Origin: CAYLUN01 sp964386865
GTDB taxonomy: Bacteria; Verrucomicrobiota; Kiritimatiellia; RFP12; UBA1067
Assembly (NCBI GenBank): GCA_964386865.1
Contig: CAYLUN010000180.1
Location: forward strand, 1 to 6,438
DNA: 6,438 nt
Direction of reading: 5' to 3'
Made by a program: the position numbers and the translations under genes. The notes beneath the pieces were generated by a model that made no database searches, had not been told where the DNA came from, and saw nothing but the letters and a program-made list of their open reading frames with translations. Positions 1 through 6,390 of this stretch are shown one piece after another. The stretch's first letter is position 1; each line of letters begins with the position of its first letter.

Positions 1-80
1 GCCACCACCAGACCTCTGCGAGAGGTATTGCGCAGGACTGCCGCAGCAGCCAGCGCCTTCATTTCCGTTGTCATTTTCAT
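1..80 (-). CDS. 5' end of an unidentified gene, cut by the left window edge
   Basis: Only the first 26 codons are visible, reading MKMTTEMKALAAAAVLRNTS and then RRGLVV. The ATG at 78-80 is chosen because an AAAGGAG Shine-Dalgarno sequence (87-93) lies 6 bases upstream. The later in-frame ATGs, at codons 3 and 7, have no comparable site. The peptide is rich in K and R and then turns hydrophobic at GLVV. This could be the n-region of a signal peptide or of a membrane or prepilin-like leader whose core lies outside the window, but the visible part is too short to name a family. It has its own promoter (TATAAT at 128-133) and a repeated operator-like element upstream, so it appears to be regulated separately from the genes to its right. 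The start is well supported and the function is unknown. Confidence 0.7.
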   Translation of the reverse strand, partial: MKMTTEMKALAAAAVLRNTSRRGLVV

Positions 81-86
81 TGCACA

Positions 87-93
87 CTCCTTT
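87..93 (-). promoter_or_regulatory. Ribosome binding site of the left-edge gene
   Basis: AAAGGAG on the minus strand, 6 bases before the ATG at 80. It decides the start among three nearby in-frame ATGs. A second AAAGGAG copy lies 16 bases further upstream (103-109), too far from the ATG to be the main site. Confidence 0.75.
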
Positions 94-127
94 CGGTAAA
101 GCTCCTTTTACCTTACGCGCTGGCATA

Positions 128-156
128 ATTATACAGCAACAACCCGCAAGTCGGCA
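128..156 (-). promoter_or_regulatory. Sigma-70-type promoter with perfect -10 and weak -35
   Basis: Read on the minus strand, 128-133 is TATAAT, a perfect -10 hexamer, in an AT-rich patch of an otherwise GC-rich region. At 17 bases spacing the -35 hexamer (151-156) is TGCCGA, and at 18 it is CTGCCG; both match TTGACA poorly. Transcription would start near 121, giving a leader of about 40 bases before the ATG at 80. A good -10 with a poor -35 is typical of promoters that need an activator, which fits the direct repeats immediately upstream. The -10 is seen directly; the start point and activator dependence are inferred. Confidence 0.6.
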
Positions 157-193
157 GACACCAAACCGGGCGAAATAGACGCCAATCCGGGCG
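156..193 (-). repeat. Two 17 bp direct repeats, 21 bp period; candidate activator operator
   Basis: On the plus strand 156-172 reads AGACACCAAACCGGGCG and 177-193 reads AGACGCCAATCCGGGCG: 15 of 17 bases identical, separated by AAAT. The 21 bp period is two helical turns, so both copies face the same side of the DNA. The proximal copy abuts the -35 position of the promoter with -10 at 128-133. Two 17 bp direct half-sites 4 bp apart next to the -35 is the arrangement of the AraC I1/I2 sites, so an AraC/XylS-type activator is a reasonable guess. The base sequence itself does not resemble the E. coli AraC half-site, and no regulator gene is in the window. Confidence 0.6.
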
Positions 194-250
194 TTTTCTG
201 TTGAAAAGGGTGGTTCTCATGGCATGGAGATGTACGGATGTGGGTTAGTT

Positions 251-273
251 AAAGTCCGCCCCGTAAGGCCTTT
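251..273 (-). terminator. Weak stem-loop downstream of the DUF4450 gene, possible terminator
   Basis: On the minus strand AAAGGCC is followed by a 9-base loop and GGACTTT. The arms pair over seven positions with one G-A mismatch. It lies 23 bases after the stop that ends the frameshifted tail of the DUF4450 gene (297-299) and upstream of the next promoter, where an operon terminator would be expected. There is no real U-tract beyond the TTT at the end of the stem, so this is a weak candidate. No better terminator was seen in 81-296. Confidence 0.25.
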
Positions 274-296
274 CACGCTGTAGCAACTTGCGCCCA

Positions 297-557
297 TTAC
301 TGAAAGCGAAGCGCTTGGCCGTCCCGCCCCGGCACGACATCGAGCGTACCGAAGACCGTCCCCTCGGCTGGCACACGGATCGTCTGCTTCTCGCTGCGCA
401 TGAGGTCCCCGAGCCGGCGGACCTTCATTTTGGAGACGGTGTCGGCGTTGACGAGAAGCAGCGTGTCGGCGTCTTTGGCCAGCCCGGCCTTATCGGCCGC
501 CGCGCGGCGGAGCCGCGCCTCATAAGGCGCCGCCCGGAGCGTTTTCAGCCGCGCTTG
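297..557 (-). pseudogene. Frameshifted 3' tail of the DUF4450 gene (86 codons)
   Basis: In the frame one base away from the main DUF4450 reading frame, 86 codons run open from 557 down to a TAA at 297-299. Nearly all third positions are G or C, as in the parent gene, while the 12 codons that the annotated frame uses beyond the G run are much less GC-biased at the third position. The peptide includes QARLKTLRAAPYEARLRRAA and later VPAEGTVFGTLDVVPGRDGQ. No credible start codon with a ribosome binding site lies at its head, so it is better explained as the former C-terminus of the DUF4450 protein than as its own gene. Removing one G from the GGGG run (plus-strand C at 558-561) joins the frames through NPEG-QARL and gives about 1179 residues. 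I do not recognise a domain in the tail. Confidence 0.6.
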
Positions 558-3500
558 CCCCTTCGGGATTCATCAGGGTGAGCCCCATGAGGCCGGCCAC
601 GACATCCTGCGAAAGCGTTTCGAGCGTAACCCGCTCCAGCACGACGCCGCGGCGCAGCCGATGGCTCAAGAGAAGCGCCCGGCAGTTTTCGCCAAGCTGG
701 ACCCTCTCGGGCCATGGTTCCGGCACGGCGAAGGCGTCGTCAGGATCGGTGTAGTCGGAGCGGGCCGACTGCCCGGGGGCGCGGGCGTTGGCGGTGATGG
801 GGCTGAGATTCCAGTAATTGAAGGGCGGAACCAGTTCGACGCGGTCCTCGACGCCGTCGGCGTAGCGCAGCCGCAGCACGGCGTTGGCGATGCGCGCCTG
901 CATGACCGTGGTCGACCCGCAGACCAGGAACCAGGCGGCCTCGGCCGACTGGCTTACCGGCACCGAGACCTCCGGCGGATAATTATCCCACAGCGAGGTG
1001 AAGGCGATGTTGCGCGCCCCGCCCGTCCACAGGAAGGGCACGCCCTGCGGCGTGGCCAGCCGCCCGGCGGCGTCCAGCATCCCCGGCACCCGGTCCAACC
1101 CGATCGCGGGCGGCGAGCTTTTCCAATGCAAGAAGGTCCAGGGCGAGTAACCGTCGGTGCCGATCCGCACCGAAACCGTGTCCGGCCGCGGCGACACGTA
1201 GCGCTGCCGGTATATCTCACGCACATCGGCGTTGAACGCGCCGCCCAGGTCCACGCATTTCCAGCGCGCGTCGCGGGGGATCTCCCCCACCCTCCCGGCC
1301 CGTTCCGCCGCCTCCGCCGCAGGATCTGTGATCTCCATCTGGAACAGCCGCCACTGCGGCGCACCGCCCGCGTCCACCGTGGCCAGCACCGTGTAATGTC
1401 CGGCACGCCCCGCCAGGGTCCCGCGGATTTCCCCCTCCTCGATCCGCGTGCCGCCCAACGCACCCTGCGGGTCTTCGAACGCCGTCGCGGAGGCTCCCGC
1501 GGCACGCAGGGCCAGTGCCCCGCCCGCCTTCCCCCGGACCGTCTCCGGGCCGTGCGCGGGCAGCGGCCCTTCCGCCGTAACTTCGATTGCCGTCCCCTCC
1601 CCCGCGGGCACGCGCACCCGCACGACGCTGCAGCCGAAGCCCGGCAGCACCTCGTGCGCCGCGGGCTGTCCGCCGACGCTCACTCCGGCCACGCGGCGCG
1701 CCCGCACCGGAAGCTCCACTTCCAGCGCGCAGGGCCGGGCCAGCCCGGCCTCCAGCCGCGTCACGTCGCCCGTGCGCGCAAAGCGGAGTGAAAAATCGGG
1801 CGTGCGGATGGCCGCGTGCTCCCAGCTCTCCGGAAATTGCGGCGCGATCCGGACCACGCCCTTCGGATAGTCCGGGCGGAGGCCGAAAAGCCCCTCGACC
1901 AGCGTCCTGGAAAAGGTGTGCACACAGTCCCCGAAGTCCGTGCCCCCCCGCGGATAGCCCAGATTGCCCGGAATCCCCAGGCGGAACGCCGAGTGCAGGA
2001 AGTTGCCCCGGAAAACCTCCCAGCCCGGACCGGCCAGGCCCGTCCGGAAATAGGCCAGGGCCAGGTGATAGTTGTCCCCGGGCCAGAGTTCGCGCACCGA
2101 CCAGATGCCGGGGACAAAGTTGGACGTCCAGACGCCGCGCCCGCCCTCCGGCAGGGTGTCGTTCTGCAGCGCCCAGTCCGTGTAGTGCAGCGACGAGGCG
2201 GCCTGGACGGGAGTCAGGATTCCGGCATCCACGGGCATGAAGATGCTGTAGAGCCAGGCGTTCTCGAGCAGGCGCCGGTGGCCGCCCTGCTCGACATACA
2301 GGCCCGGGTGCCCCTTGCCGGGAACCCACAGCTTGCCGAAGAAGCCCCCGCGGATGCGCTCCAGCGCCGCCGCATGCCCTGCCGCGGCCTCCGCGTCGCC
2401 GGCGCGCAAGGCCATGTCCCGGGCCGCCTCGTGCCCGCGCCAGGCGTACATCGACTCCTCCACCCCGCCGCCGCCGTTGTACCAGACGGAGTCCGTGGGC
2501 CAGACGTTGATGTAGCTTTCATAACAGCCGTCGCCGTCGGGATCAAAACACTCGCGCGCCCATTCGAGGTGCAGTTCCAGCGCGGGCCGCAACAGAGCTT
2601 CCAGCTCCGCGTCGCCGGTCCACCGCCAGGCATGGACCAGCTGGTCGAAGAACTGCGACTGCATGTTGTAAACCCCATGTTGCGGGTGTGTGATCCGCCC
2701 GCGCCCGAAATAGCGGGACTCCTTGTGCTCTTTGGTCAGGAGGTAGGCGGGGTCCGACTTCGGCTGCCGCCCGGGGGGCTCCCGGTTTTGCGAGGCGATG
2801 TAATGGCGGGCCTGCTGGAGCACGCGCTCGTGCCAGCCGAACACCGTGCCGCCGAACACCGTGCGCCAGCCGGGGTAGGGGCGGTTCCAGGCCATGCCGC
2901 CATGCACAAAAACCGGCGCGATCCAGGTGCCGTCCACGGCCGCCGCGGCCGCGGGCGCGATGGCATTGAGACAGGCGTCGGGCGTTTCGACCGCCGCGCG
3001 CTGCGCAAACCCCTCGACGCGCCGCTCGCCTTCCTTGAACGCCACCGCAGGCTCCCGCGTGGGCGCGCCCGCAACCTCAATCGCGAGATGCACCTCTCGG
3101 CCAATGTCCATCGGCACTTCGCCGCACACCAGCGGAAGCGCTCCCGGCTTCGTGCCCGGCAGTTTCGCGGGGCTCGTCCAGGCCGACGCGTCGGCTGCGA
3201 CCGGCTCGCCGCCGGCATCGCACTGCCCGACGAGCGCGGGCCAGCCTGCGGTTCCCGCGCGGAGCTCGAAATGTCCGCCTTGCACATGCACGGTGTTGTT
3301 GGAGCAGGCCGCGGGATCAAATCCGCGCGTGGTCCATTCGGGGTGCAACAGCACATCAAGGTCCCAAGCCGCCTCTGGCATGGCCCCCGTATGCGGCGAT
3401 GCGCCGCCGAAGGCCCAGACCAGCCGGTCGCCGGCTCGCGCGCCGTCAAAGGCCGCCCGCACGACCAAGCCCGTGCCGCCGGTTATCGGAAGGGCGTGCA

Positions 3501-3837
3501 GCGTGACGGTGAGGCCCGCGAAAGCGGGATCGCGAACCTCCCACTTCATGCCCCCCGCGCGATACGCGGACGTGACGCCGCTGCAGTCGTGGAGCCATTT
3601 CTCTTCGCCGCCCCGAACGATCGCCGCCAGGAAGCCTCCGTAAATCCGCCGGCCTTGTGCGAAGCGGAGAAACGGGCGGTCGCCGGCGAGAACGAACGCG
3701 CCGGTGTTGTCGCAATAAAGCGGGCGGTTGTTGAAGCGCGTGCCGTCGTGGGCCACGATCCAGCCGTCTTTCACGGCATAATTGCCGAGCGCGGTGCTGG
3801 CAGCCAGCACGAGCCAGAATGGAAGCGTTCTCTTCAT
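520..3837 (-). CDS. Exported DUF4450-type protein with helical-barrel glycosidase-like core
   Basis: The product is a 1105-residue exported protein. The ATG at 3837 has AAAGGAG 5 bases upstream; a TTG five codons earlier would contain that site and is rejected. Residues 1-18 are a signal peptide (hydrophobic FWLVLAASTALG). Residues 20-260 are a beta-rich N-terminal region matching my recollection of DUF4450 (RFNNRPLY, FLRFAQG, YGGFLAAI). Residues 300-660 look like an (alpha/alpha)6 barrel, with GWRTVFGGTVFGWHERV at 323-339, HGVYNMQSQFFDQLVHAWRW at 387-406, WPTDSVWYNGGGGVEESMYA near 446-465 and NDTLPEGGRGVW at 559-570. A beta cap follows (655-757), then an Ig-like segment (762-837) and a final beta domain (855-1087). 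The acidic residues in the barrel motifs are candidate catalytic groups but are not assigned. It is probably a periplasmic or outer-surface glycoside hydrolase of unknown substrate, last in an operon with a propeller protein and an oxidoreductase. The frame is likely broken near residue 1093: beyond a GGGG run it ends after 12 atypical codons, while the coding signal continues in another frame to 297. Confidence 0.85.
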   Translation of the reverse strand: MKRTLPFWLVLAASTALGNYAVKDGWIVAHDGTRFNNRPLYCDNTGAFVLAGDRPFLRFAQGRRIYGGFLAAIVRGGEEKWLHDCSGVTSAYRAGGMKWEVRDPAFAGLTVTLHALPITGGTGLVVRAAFDGARAGDRLVWAFGGASPHTGAMPEAAWDLDVLLHPEWTTRGFDPAACSNNTVHVQGGHFELRAGTAGWPALVGQCDAGGEPVAADASAWTSPAKLPGTKPGALPLVCGEVPMDIGREVHLAIEVAGAPTREPAVAFKEGERRVEGFAQRAAVETPDACLNAIAPAAAAAVDGTWIAPVFVHGGMAWNRPYPGWRTVFGGTVFGWHERVLQQARHYIASQNREPPGRQPKSDPAYLLTKEHKESRYFGRGRITHPQHGVYNMQSQFFDQLVHAWRWTGDAELEALLRPALELHLEWARECFDPDGDGCYESYINVWPTDSVWYNGGGGVEESMYAWRGHEAARDMALRAGDAEAAAGHAAALERIRGGFFGKLWVPGKGHPGLYVEQGGHRRLLENAWLYSIFMPVDAGILTPVQAASSLHYTDWALQNDTLPEGGRGVWTSNFVPGIWSVRELWPGDNYHLALAYFRTGLAGPGWEVFRGNFLHSAFRLGIPGNLGYPRGGTDFGDCVHTFSRTLVEGLFGLRPDYPKGVVRIAPQFPESWEHAAIRTPDFSLRFARTGDVTRLEAGLARPCALEVELPVRARRVAGVSVGGQPAAHEVLPGFGCSVVRVRVPAGEGTAIEVTAEGPLPAHGPETVRGKAGGALALRAAGASATAFEDPQGALGGTRIEEGEIRGTLAGRAGHYTVLATVDAGGAPQWRLFQMEITDPAAEAAERAGRVGEIPRDARWKCVDLGGAFNADVREIYRQRYVSPRPDTVSVRIGTDGYSPWTFLHWKSSPPAIGLDRVPGMLDAAGRLATPQGVPFLWTGGARNIAFTSLWDNYPPEVSVPVSQSAEAAWFLVCGSTTVMQARIANAVLRLRYADGVEDRVELVPPFNYWNLSPITANARAPGQSARSDYTDPDDAFAVPEPWPERVQLGENCRALLLSHRLRRGVVLERVTLETLSQDVVAGLMGLTLMNPEGASAAENAPGGAL
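558..561 (-). other. Putative one-base insertion (GGGG run) causing frameshift
   Basis: The minus strand reads CCC GAA GGGG CAA GCG. With three G the DUF4450 frame continues for 86 more codons. With four it passes into 12 codons of atypical base use and stops at 520-522. A length change in a homopolymer is a common sequencing error and also a common natural mutation. Nothing nearby looks like a programmed frameshift signal. Confidence 0.5.
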
Positions 3838-3842
3838 GGCGT

Positions 3843-3849
3843 CTCCTTT
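3843..3849 (-). promoter_or_regulatory. Ribosome binding site of the DUF4450 gene
   Basis: AAAGGAG on the minus strand, 5 bases before the ATG at 3837. It fixes the start there and rules out the in-frame TTG at 3852, which lies upstream of the site itself. Confidence 0.8.
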
Positions 3850-3878
3850 CAAGGTTTTGCAAACGCGCGTACGGCAAC

Positions 3879-3992
3879 CTACGGTCCAGCTGCGGGGATC
3901 AATTGGCCCCGCAAGGCCTGTCCCGCTGTCCCGTCTACGAGGCGGGCAAATGGGACATGGGTAATAGACCGACCATTGTCATCCAGGTTGAA
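3879..3992 (-). pseudogene. Probable frameshifted C-terminal end of the beta-propeller gene
   Basis: Adding one T at 3991-3992 (GGTTC to GGTTTC on the minus strand) moves the propeller frame onto 37 codons, FNLDDNGRSITHVPFARL and onward, ending at TAG 3879-3881. LDDNGRSI in this frame resembles the recurring propeller motif (PLDDGSLLI, PLPKGNFLI, RLDNGHILV). Its glycine falls 47 residues after the previous copy, close to the 39-50 residue spacing of the others. The annotated frame instead ends in 18 residues (STWMTMVGLLPMSHLPAS) without the motif. The restored protein would be 353 residues and would leave 41 bp before the next gene. This is inference from motif spacing, and no alignment was run. 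Confidence 0.5.
3891..3913. repeat. Perfect 7 bp inverted repeat between propeller and DUF4450 genes
   Basis: TGCGGGG (3891-3897) and CCCCGCA (3907-3913) are exact reverse complements around a 9-base loop. No T-run follows on the minus strand, so a rho-independent terminator is not supported. If the propeller frame is restored, this hairpin lies inside coding sequence. It could act as a weak pause site or an mRNA-processing hairpin, or be chance in GC-rich DNA. Confidence 0.4.
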
Positions 3993-4939
3993 CCATCAGG
4001 ATCGATCATCTGCCATACGACTTTTCTATCCGGGGTGATCTCGAAGAGCATGGCGCAGGCCTTGCCGTGATTGCTTGCACTGGCTTTGCATGCGGCAGCG
4101 ACCAGTATGTGGCCATTGTCGAGCCGAAGGACACCGGCAATATGGGTCACACGCATCTCCTTGGGAAGGTCGGACGCCTTGAACCCCCAGACCGCTTGGC
4201 GGTTCTCGTCGAGTTCGACAACCTGCGCCTCCGGATGGTTCCAGCAGGCGCAGAGAACATGATCGTTCGGGAGTGGTTGCGGATAATAGACAAAGCGCAG
4301 GTCGGTCTCTCGGACGCACTTGCCCTCCAGCGTGTATTCACGGAGCTTGTGCGAGTAACATTCAGCGGCGAGGAGCGTGCCGTTACCCGTCAGACGGATT
4401 TGACGGCAGGTTTTATGTCCGCTGGGTTTTGTAACGACCGGGAACGAGCGGATCTTCTCGCCTCGGTCGTTCAGCTCGGTAATGAGCCCTTTGTGGCATT
4501 CGACAATTAAAAAGTTTCCCTTCGGGAGTGGTTGGGCGGACATGATCTCGTCATCGAACGGATAGTCGAATATCGTCTTCTTCATCGCGTCAACCTTGCG
4601 GATGCCGCCCTTGCCCTTTGTGTGCGCTGAAGGCAGGTAGGCGATGAGCAATGACCCGTCATCCAGAGGCCAGACATCAATCGGACGGATGCCGTCATAT
4701 GACCAGAACTCGTGTCCTTCTGCGTCAAACTTGGTGACACGGAAAGAGGCCATGTCTGAAATCAGAAAGGCATACCCTGGTTTTTCACGGAGGGTTTTTG
4801 CATATTCGACAGCCGTGGCTGGTTCCGAAACAGCAGAGGAGGCCTTGTTCGTGGTCGCGGAGTTTACAGCGAAGGTCAAAGACGTTACGAGCGTGCTCAC
4901 GGCTGTGAGCGTGAGCAGGGACTTGTGTCGAGCAGACAT
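3935..4939 (-). CDS. Exported beta-propeller repeat protein
   Basis: The product is 334 residues as read, probably periplasmic or surface-exposed. The ATG at 4939 has AAGGA (4946-4950) 6 bases upstream. Residues 1-28 form a signal peptide (RHK, then LLTLTAVSTLVTSLTFAV). The rest is a repeat of about 46 residues with the strand motif PLxxGxxLI: 91-99 PLDDGSLLI, 137-145 PLPKGNFLI, 182-190 RLTGNGTLL, 222-230 PLPNDHVLC and 272-280 RLDNGHILV. Most copies are followed by a strand such as KLREYTLEGK or QVVELDENRQ. This is the pattern of PQQ-like or NHL-like propellers with five or more blades. No catalytic residues can be assigned; a carbohydrate-binding, scaffold or lyase-like role is possible. It starts 23 bp after the oxidoreductase stop, suggesting co-transcription. 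Its base composition is clearly less GC-rich than both neighbours. The C-terminus is probably frameshifted at 3991-3992. Confidence 0.8.
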   Translation of the reverse strand: MSARHKSLLTLTAVSTLVTSLTFAVNSATTNKASSAVSEPATAVEYAKTLREKPGYAFLISDMASFRVTKFDAEGHEFWSYDGIRPIDVWPLDDGSLLIAYLPSAHTKGKGGIRKVDAMKKTIFDYPFDDEIMSAQPLPKGNFLIVECHKGLITELNDRGEKIRSFPVVTKPSGHKTCRQIRLTGNGTLLAAECYSHKLREYTLEGKCVRETDLRFVYYPQPLPNDHVLCACWNHPEAQVVELDENRQAVWGFKASDLPKEMRVTHIAGVLRLDNGHILVAAACKASASNHGKACAMLFEITPDRKVVWQMIDPDGSTWMTMVGLLPMSHLPAS

Positions 4940-4945
4940 GTTTGT

Positions 4946-4950
4946 TCCTT
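4946..4950 (-). promoter_or_regulatory. Ribosome binding site of the beta-propeller gene
   Basis: AAGGA on the minus strand, 6 bases before the ATG at 4939, inside the 23 bp gap after the oxidoreductase stop. The gap leaves no room for an obvious independent promoter, which supports co-transcription. Confidence 0.65.
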
Positions 4951-4962
4951 AATTTTTGCGGT

Positions 4963-6324
4963 TCAGAGCGTCCACGGCGCCCGCGGCGGGCGGCTGAGCA
5001 GCTTGTTCGCCTCCTCGTTGCCGGCGAATTGTTCGGCGGCGGGATCCCACTTCAGTTTCTGGCCGAGCTTGGCGGCGATGAAGCCGAGCTGGCAGATTGT
5101 CGCGTCGCGGTGTCCGATTTCGGCGGTGATGATCGGCTCTTTGCGGCTGCGGACGCAGTTGATGAAATCCTCCTTCTCGCCGATGCAAGGCAGTTGAATT
5201 TCGTTCGGGCCAGGCCTCCACTTCAACAGCGCCGGAGCGCTCGCCTTGAAGCCGCCGGTCTGGAACCAGGTGTTCTCGATCCAGCCTTCAGTGCCCTCGA
5301 CGCGCACGAACGGCCGGTCAGAGACGTAGAGCATCTCGACGCCGTTGGCGTAGCGGTAGCGGAACTCATGGTTGATCGGTGCGTCCCAGAAGGCCTTTGG
5401 AAATTCCGCGCGCCCCTCGACCTCGACCGGGCCCGTGTGTTCGGTGTTCAACGCCCACTGCGCGATGTCTATCATGTGTGTGCCCCAGTTCAACAGGTTG
5501 CCGAGCGAATAGTCGCTGATGTGGAACCAGCCAGGCCCGGTGCCGGCGGTGTAGTCGATGCCGCCTTGCCGCGTGTGGACGCGCTTCAACGTGTAGGGCC
5601 GACCGGGCGCGGGACCCTGCCAAAGGTCGTAGTCCAACTCCGGCGGCACGGGCATCGGTTCGGGAGTCTCCACCAACGGCTCAGGGTCCTTCGGCGCGCC
5701 GACCACCACACGCTTCACCTCCCCGATGCGGCCGTTGCGGACGACCTGGCAAAGTTGCTGGTACCATCGTTGCGACCGCACCTCGGTGTCCGTGCGGCAG
5801 ACCACCTTATGCTTCTTGACCGCATCGGCGATGGCACGGCCTTGTTCGACTGAGAGCGAGACGGGTTTTTCCAGCGCGATATCCTTGCCGGCTTTGGCGG
5901 CGGCGATGGCCATGCAGGCGTGCCAATGATCCGGCGTGGAGATCATCACGGCGTCCACATCCTTGCGCGCGAGCACCTCGCGGAAGTCGCGATGGGTCGC
6001 GCAGCCTTTGTAGCCGCCGAAACCCGCCTTGCTCGCGTAGTTCTCTTCGACCATCTTCTTCGCCTGCTCCATGCGCCATGAGTCCGCGTCGCACACCGCC
6101 ACGACCTGCACATCCTCGGACCAGAGGAACCACGGCAAGTTGGCATAGAACAGTTGCCGCCCCGTGCCGATCAGGGCCACATTGATGCGGTTGTTCGGCG
6201 TGACAGCGCCGCCGGCGCCGAGCAAGCGTGCGGGGATGAGGTTGGGAAACGCCGCTGTCGCTCCGCAGAGCGTCGCGCGTTTCAGAAAACTGCGTCGGCT
6301 GCTACGTTCCGTGCTGGTCTTCAT
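4963..6324 (-). CDS. Tat-exported Gfo/Idh/MocA family oxidoreductase
   Basis: The product is a 453-residue NAD(P)-dependent sugar or polyol dehydrogenase of the Gfo/Idh/MocA family, predicted to be exported folded through the Tat pathway. The twin-arginine signal is RRSFLK at 10-15, followed by a modest hydrophobic stretch to about residue 38. The Rossmann domain starts at 46 (RINVALIGTGRQ), with an acidic VVAVCDAD strand end at 74-81, TPDHWH at 130-135 and the family signature EKPVS at 152-156, whose lysine is usually catalytic. The C-terminal substrate domain has DYDLWQGPAP at 231-240 and WGTHMID at 280-286, whose histidine is the usual second catalytic residue. The natural C-terminus (RPPRAPWTL) looks intact. 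The nucleotide loop is GTGRQL rather than GxGxxG, so the third glycine is missing. The start has AGGAG 9 bases upstream. It lies first of the three complete genes of the likely operon; the exact substrate is unknown. Confidence 0.92.
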   Translation of the reverse strand: MKTSTERSSRRSFLKRATLCGATAAFPNLIPARLLGAGGAVTPNNRINVALIGTGRQLFYANLPWFLWSEDVQVVAVCDADSWRMEQAKKMVEENYASKAGFGGYKGCATHRDFREVLARKDVDAVMISTPDHWHACMAIAAAKAGKDIALEKPVSLSVEQGRAIADAVKKHKVVCRTDTEVRSQRWYQQLCQVVRNGRIGEVKRVVVGAPKDPEPLVETPEPMPVPPELDYDLWQGPAPGRPYTLKRVHTRQGGIDYTAGTGPGWFHISDYSLGNLLNWGTHMIDIAQWALNTEHTGPVEVEGRAEFPKAFWDAPINHEFRYRYANGVEMLYVSDRPFVRVEGTEGWIENTWFQTGGFKASAPALLKWRPGPNEIQLPCIGEKEDFINCVRSRKEPIITAEIGHRDATICQLGFIAAKLGQKLKWDPAAEQFAGNEEANKLLSRPPRAPWTL

Positions 6325-6333
6325 CCTTTTGTG

Positions 6334-6338
6334 CTCCT
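6334..6338 (-). promoter_or_regulatory. Ribosome binding site of the oxidoreductase gene
   Basis: AGGAG on the minus strand, 9 bases before the ATG at 6324, within the 66 bp gap to the previous stop. No convincing -10/-35 pair is visible in this gap, so the promoter probably lies further upstream, outside the window. Confidence 0.65.
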
Positions 6339-6390
6339 GTCTTATGCCATTTCCACGCGCCTGGCGGCACGTGCGGCGCGTTCACCCGCT

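Noticed and set aside
1..80. Type IV prepilin leader (SRRG followed by hydrophobic residues)
   Set aside because: The typical phenylalanine and FTLVEL core are not visible before the window ends.
428..525. Small frame starting at an ATG that overlaps the annotated DUF4450 stop (TTATGA)
   Set aside because: It gives only about 31 codons of Pro/Arg-rich sequence in the wrong frame; the GC3 signal supports the other frame here.
3838..3852. Upstream TTG start for the DUF4450 protein
   Set aside because: The TTG precedes the AAAGGAG site that serves the ATG at 3837; starting there would place the ribosome binding site inside the coding region.
3891..3913. The 7 bp inverted repeat as a rho-independent terminator
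   Set aside because: No U-tract follows it on the minus strand, and the closely spaced downstream gene argues for read-through.
1816..4038. A 740-codon open frame on the plus strand opposite the DUF4450 gene
   Set aside because: Its composition (R-, A-, G- and P-rich, no recognisable motif) is what antisense of GC3-rich coding DNA gives, and the minus strand has clear family motifs, a signal peptide and a ribosome binding site.
4942..5853. A 303-codon plus-strand open frame opposite the oxidoreductase gene
   Set aside because: It is antisense to a gene with intact family signatures, and its protein has no recognisable feature.
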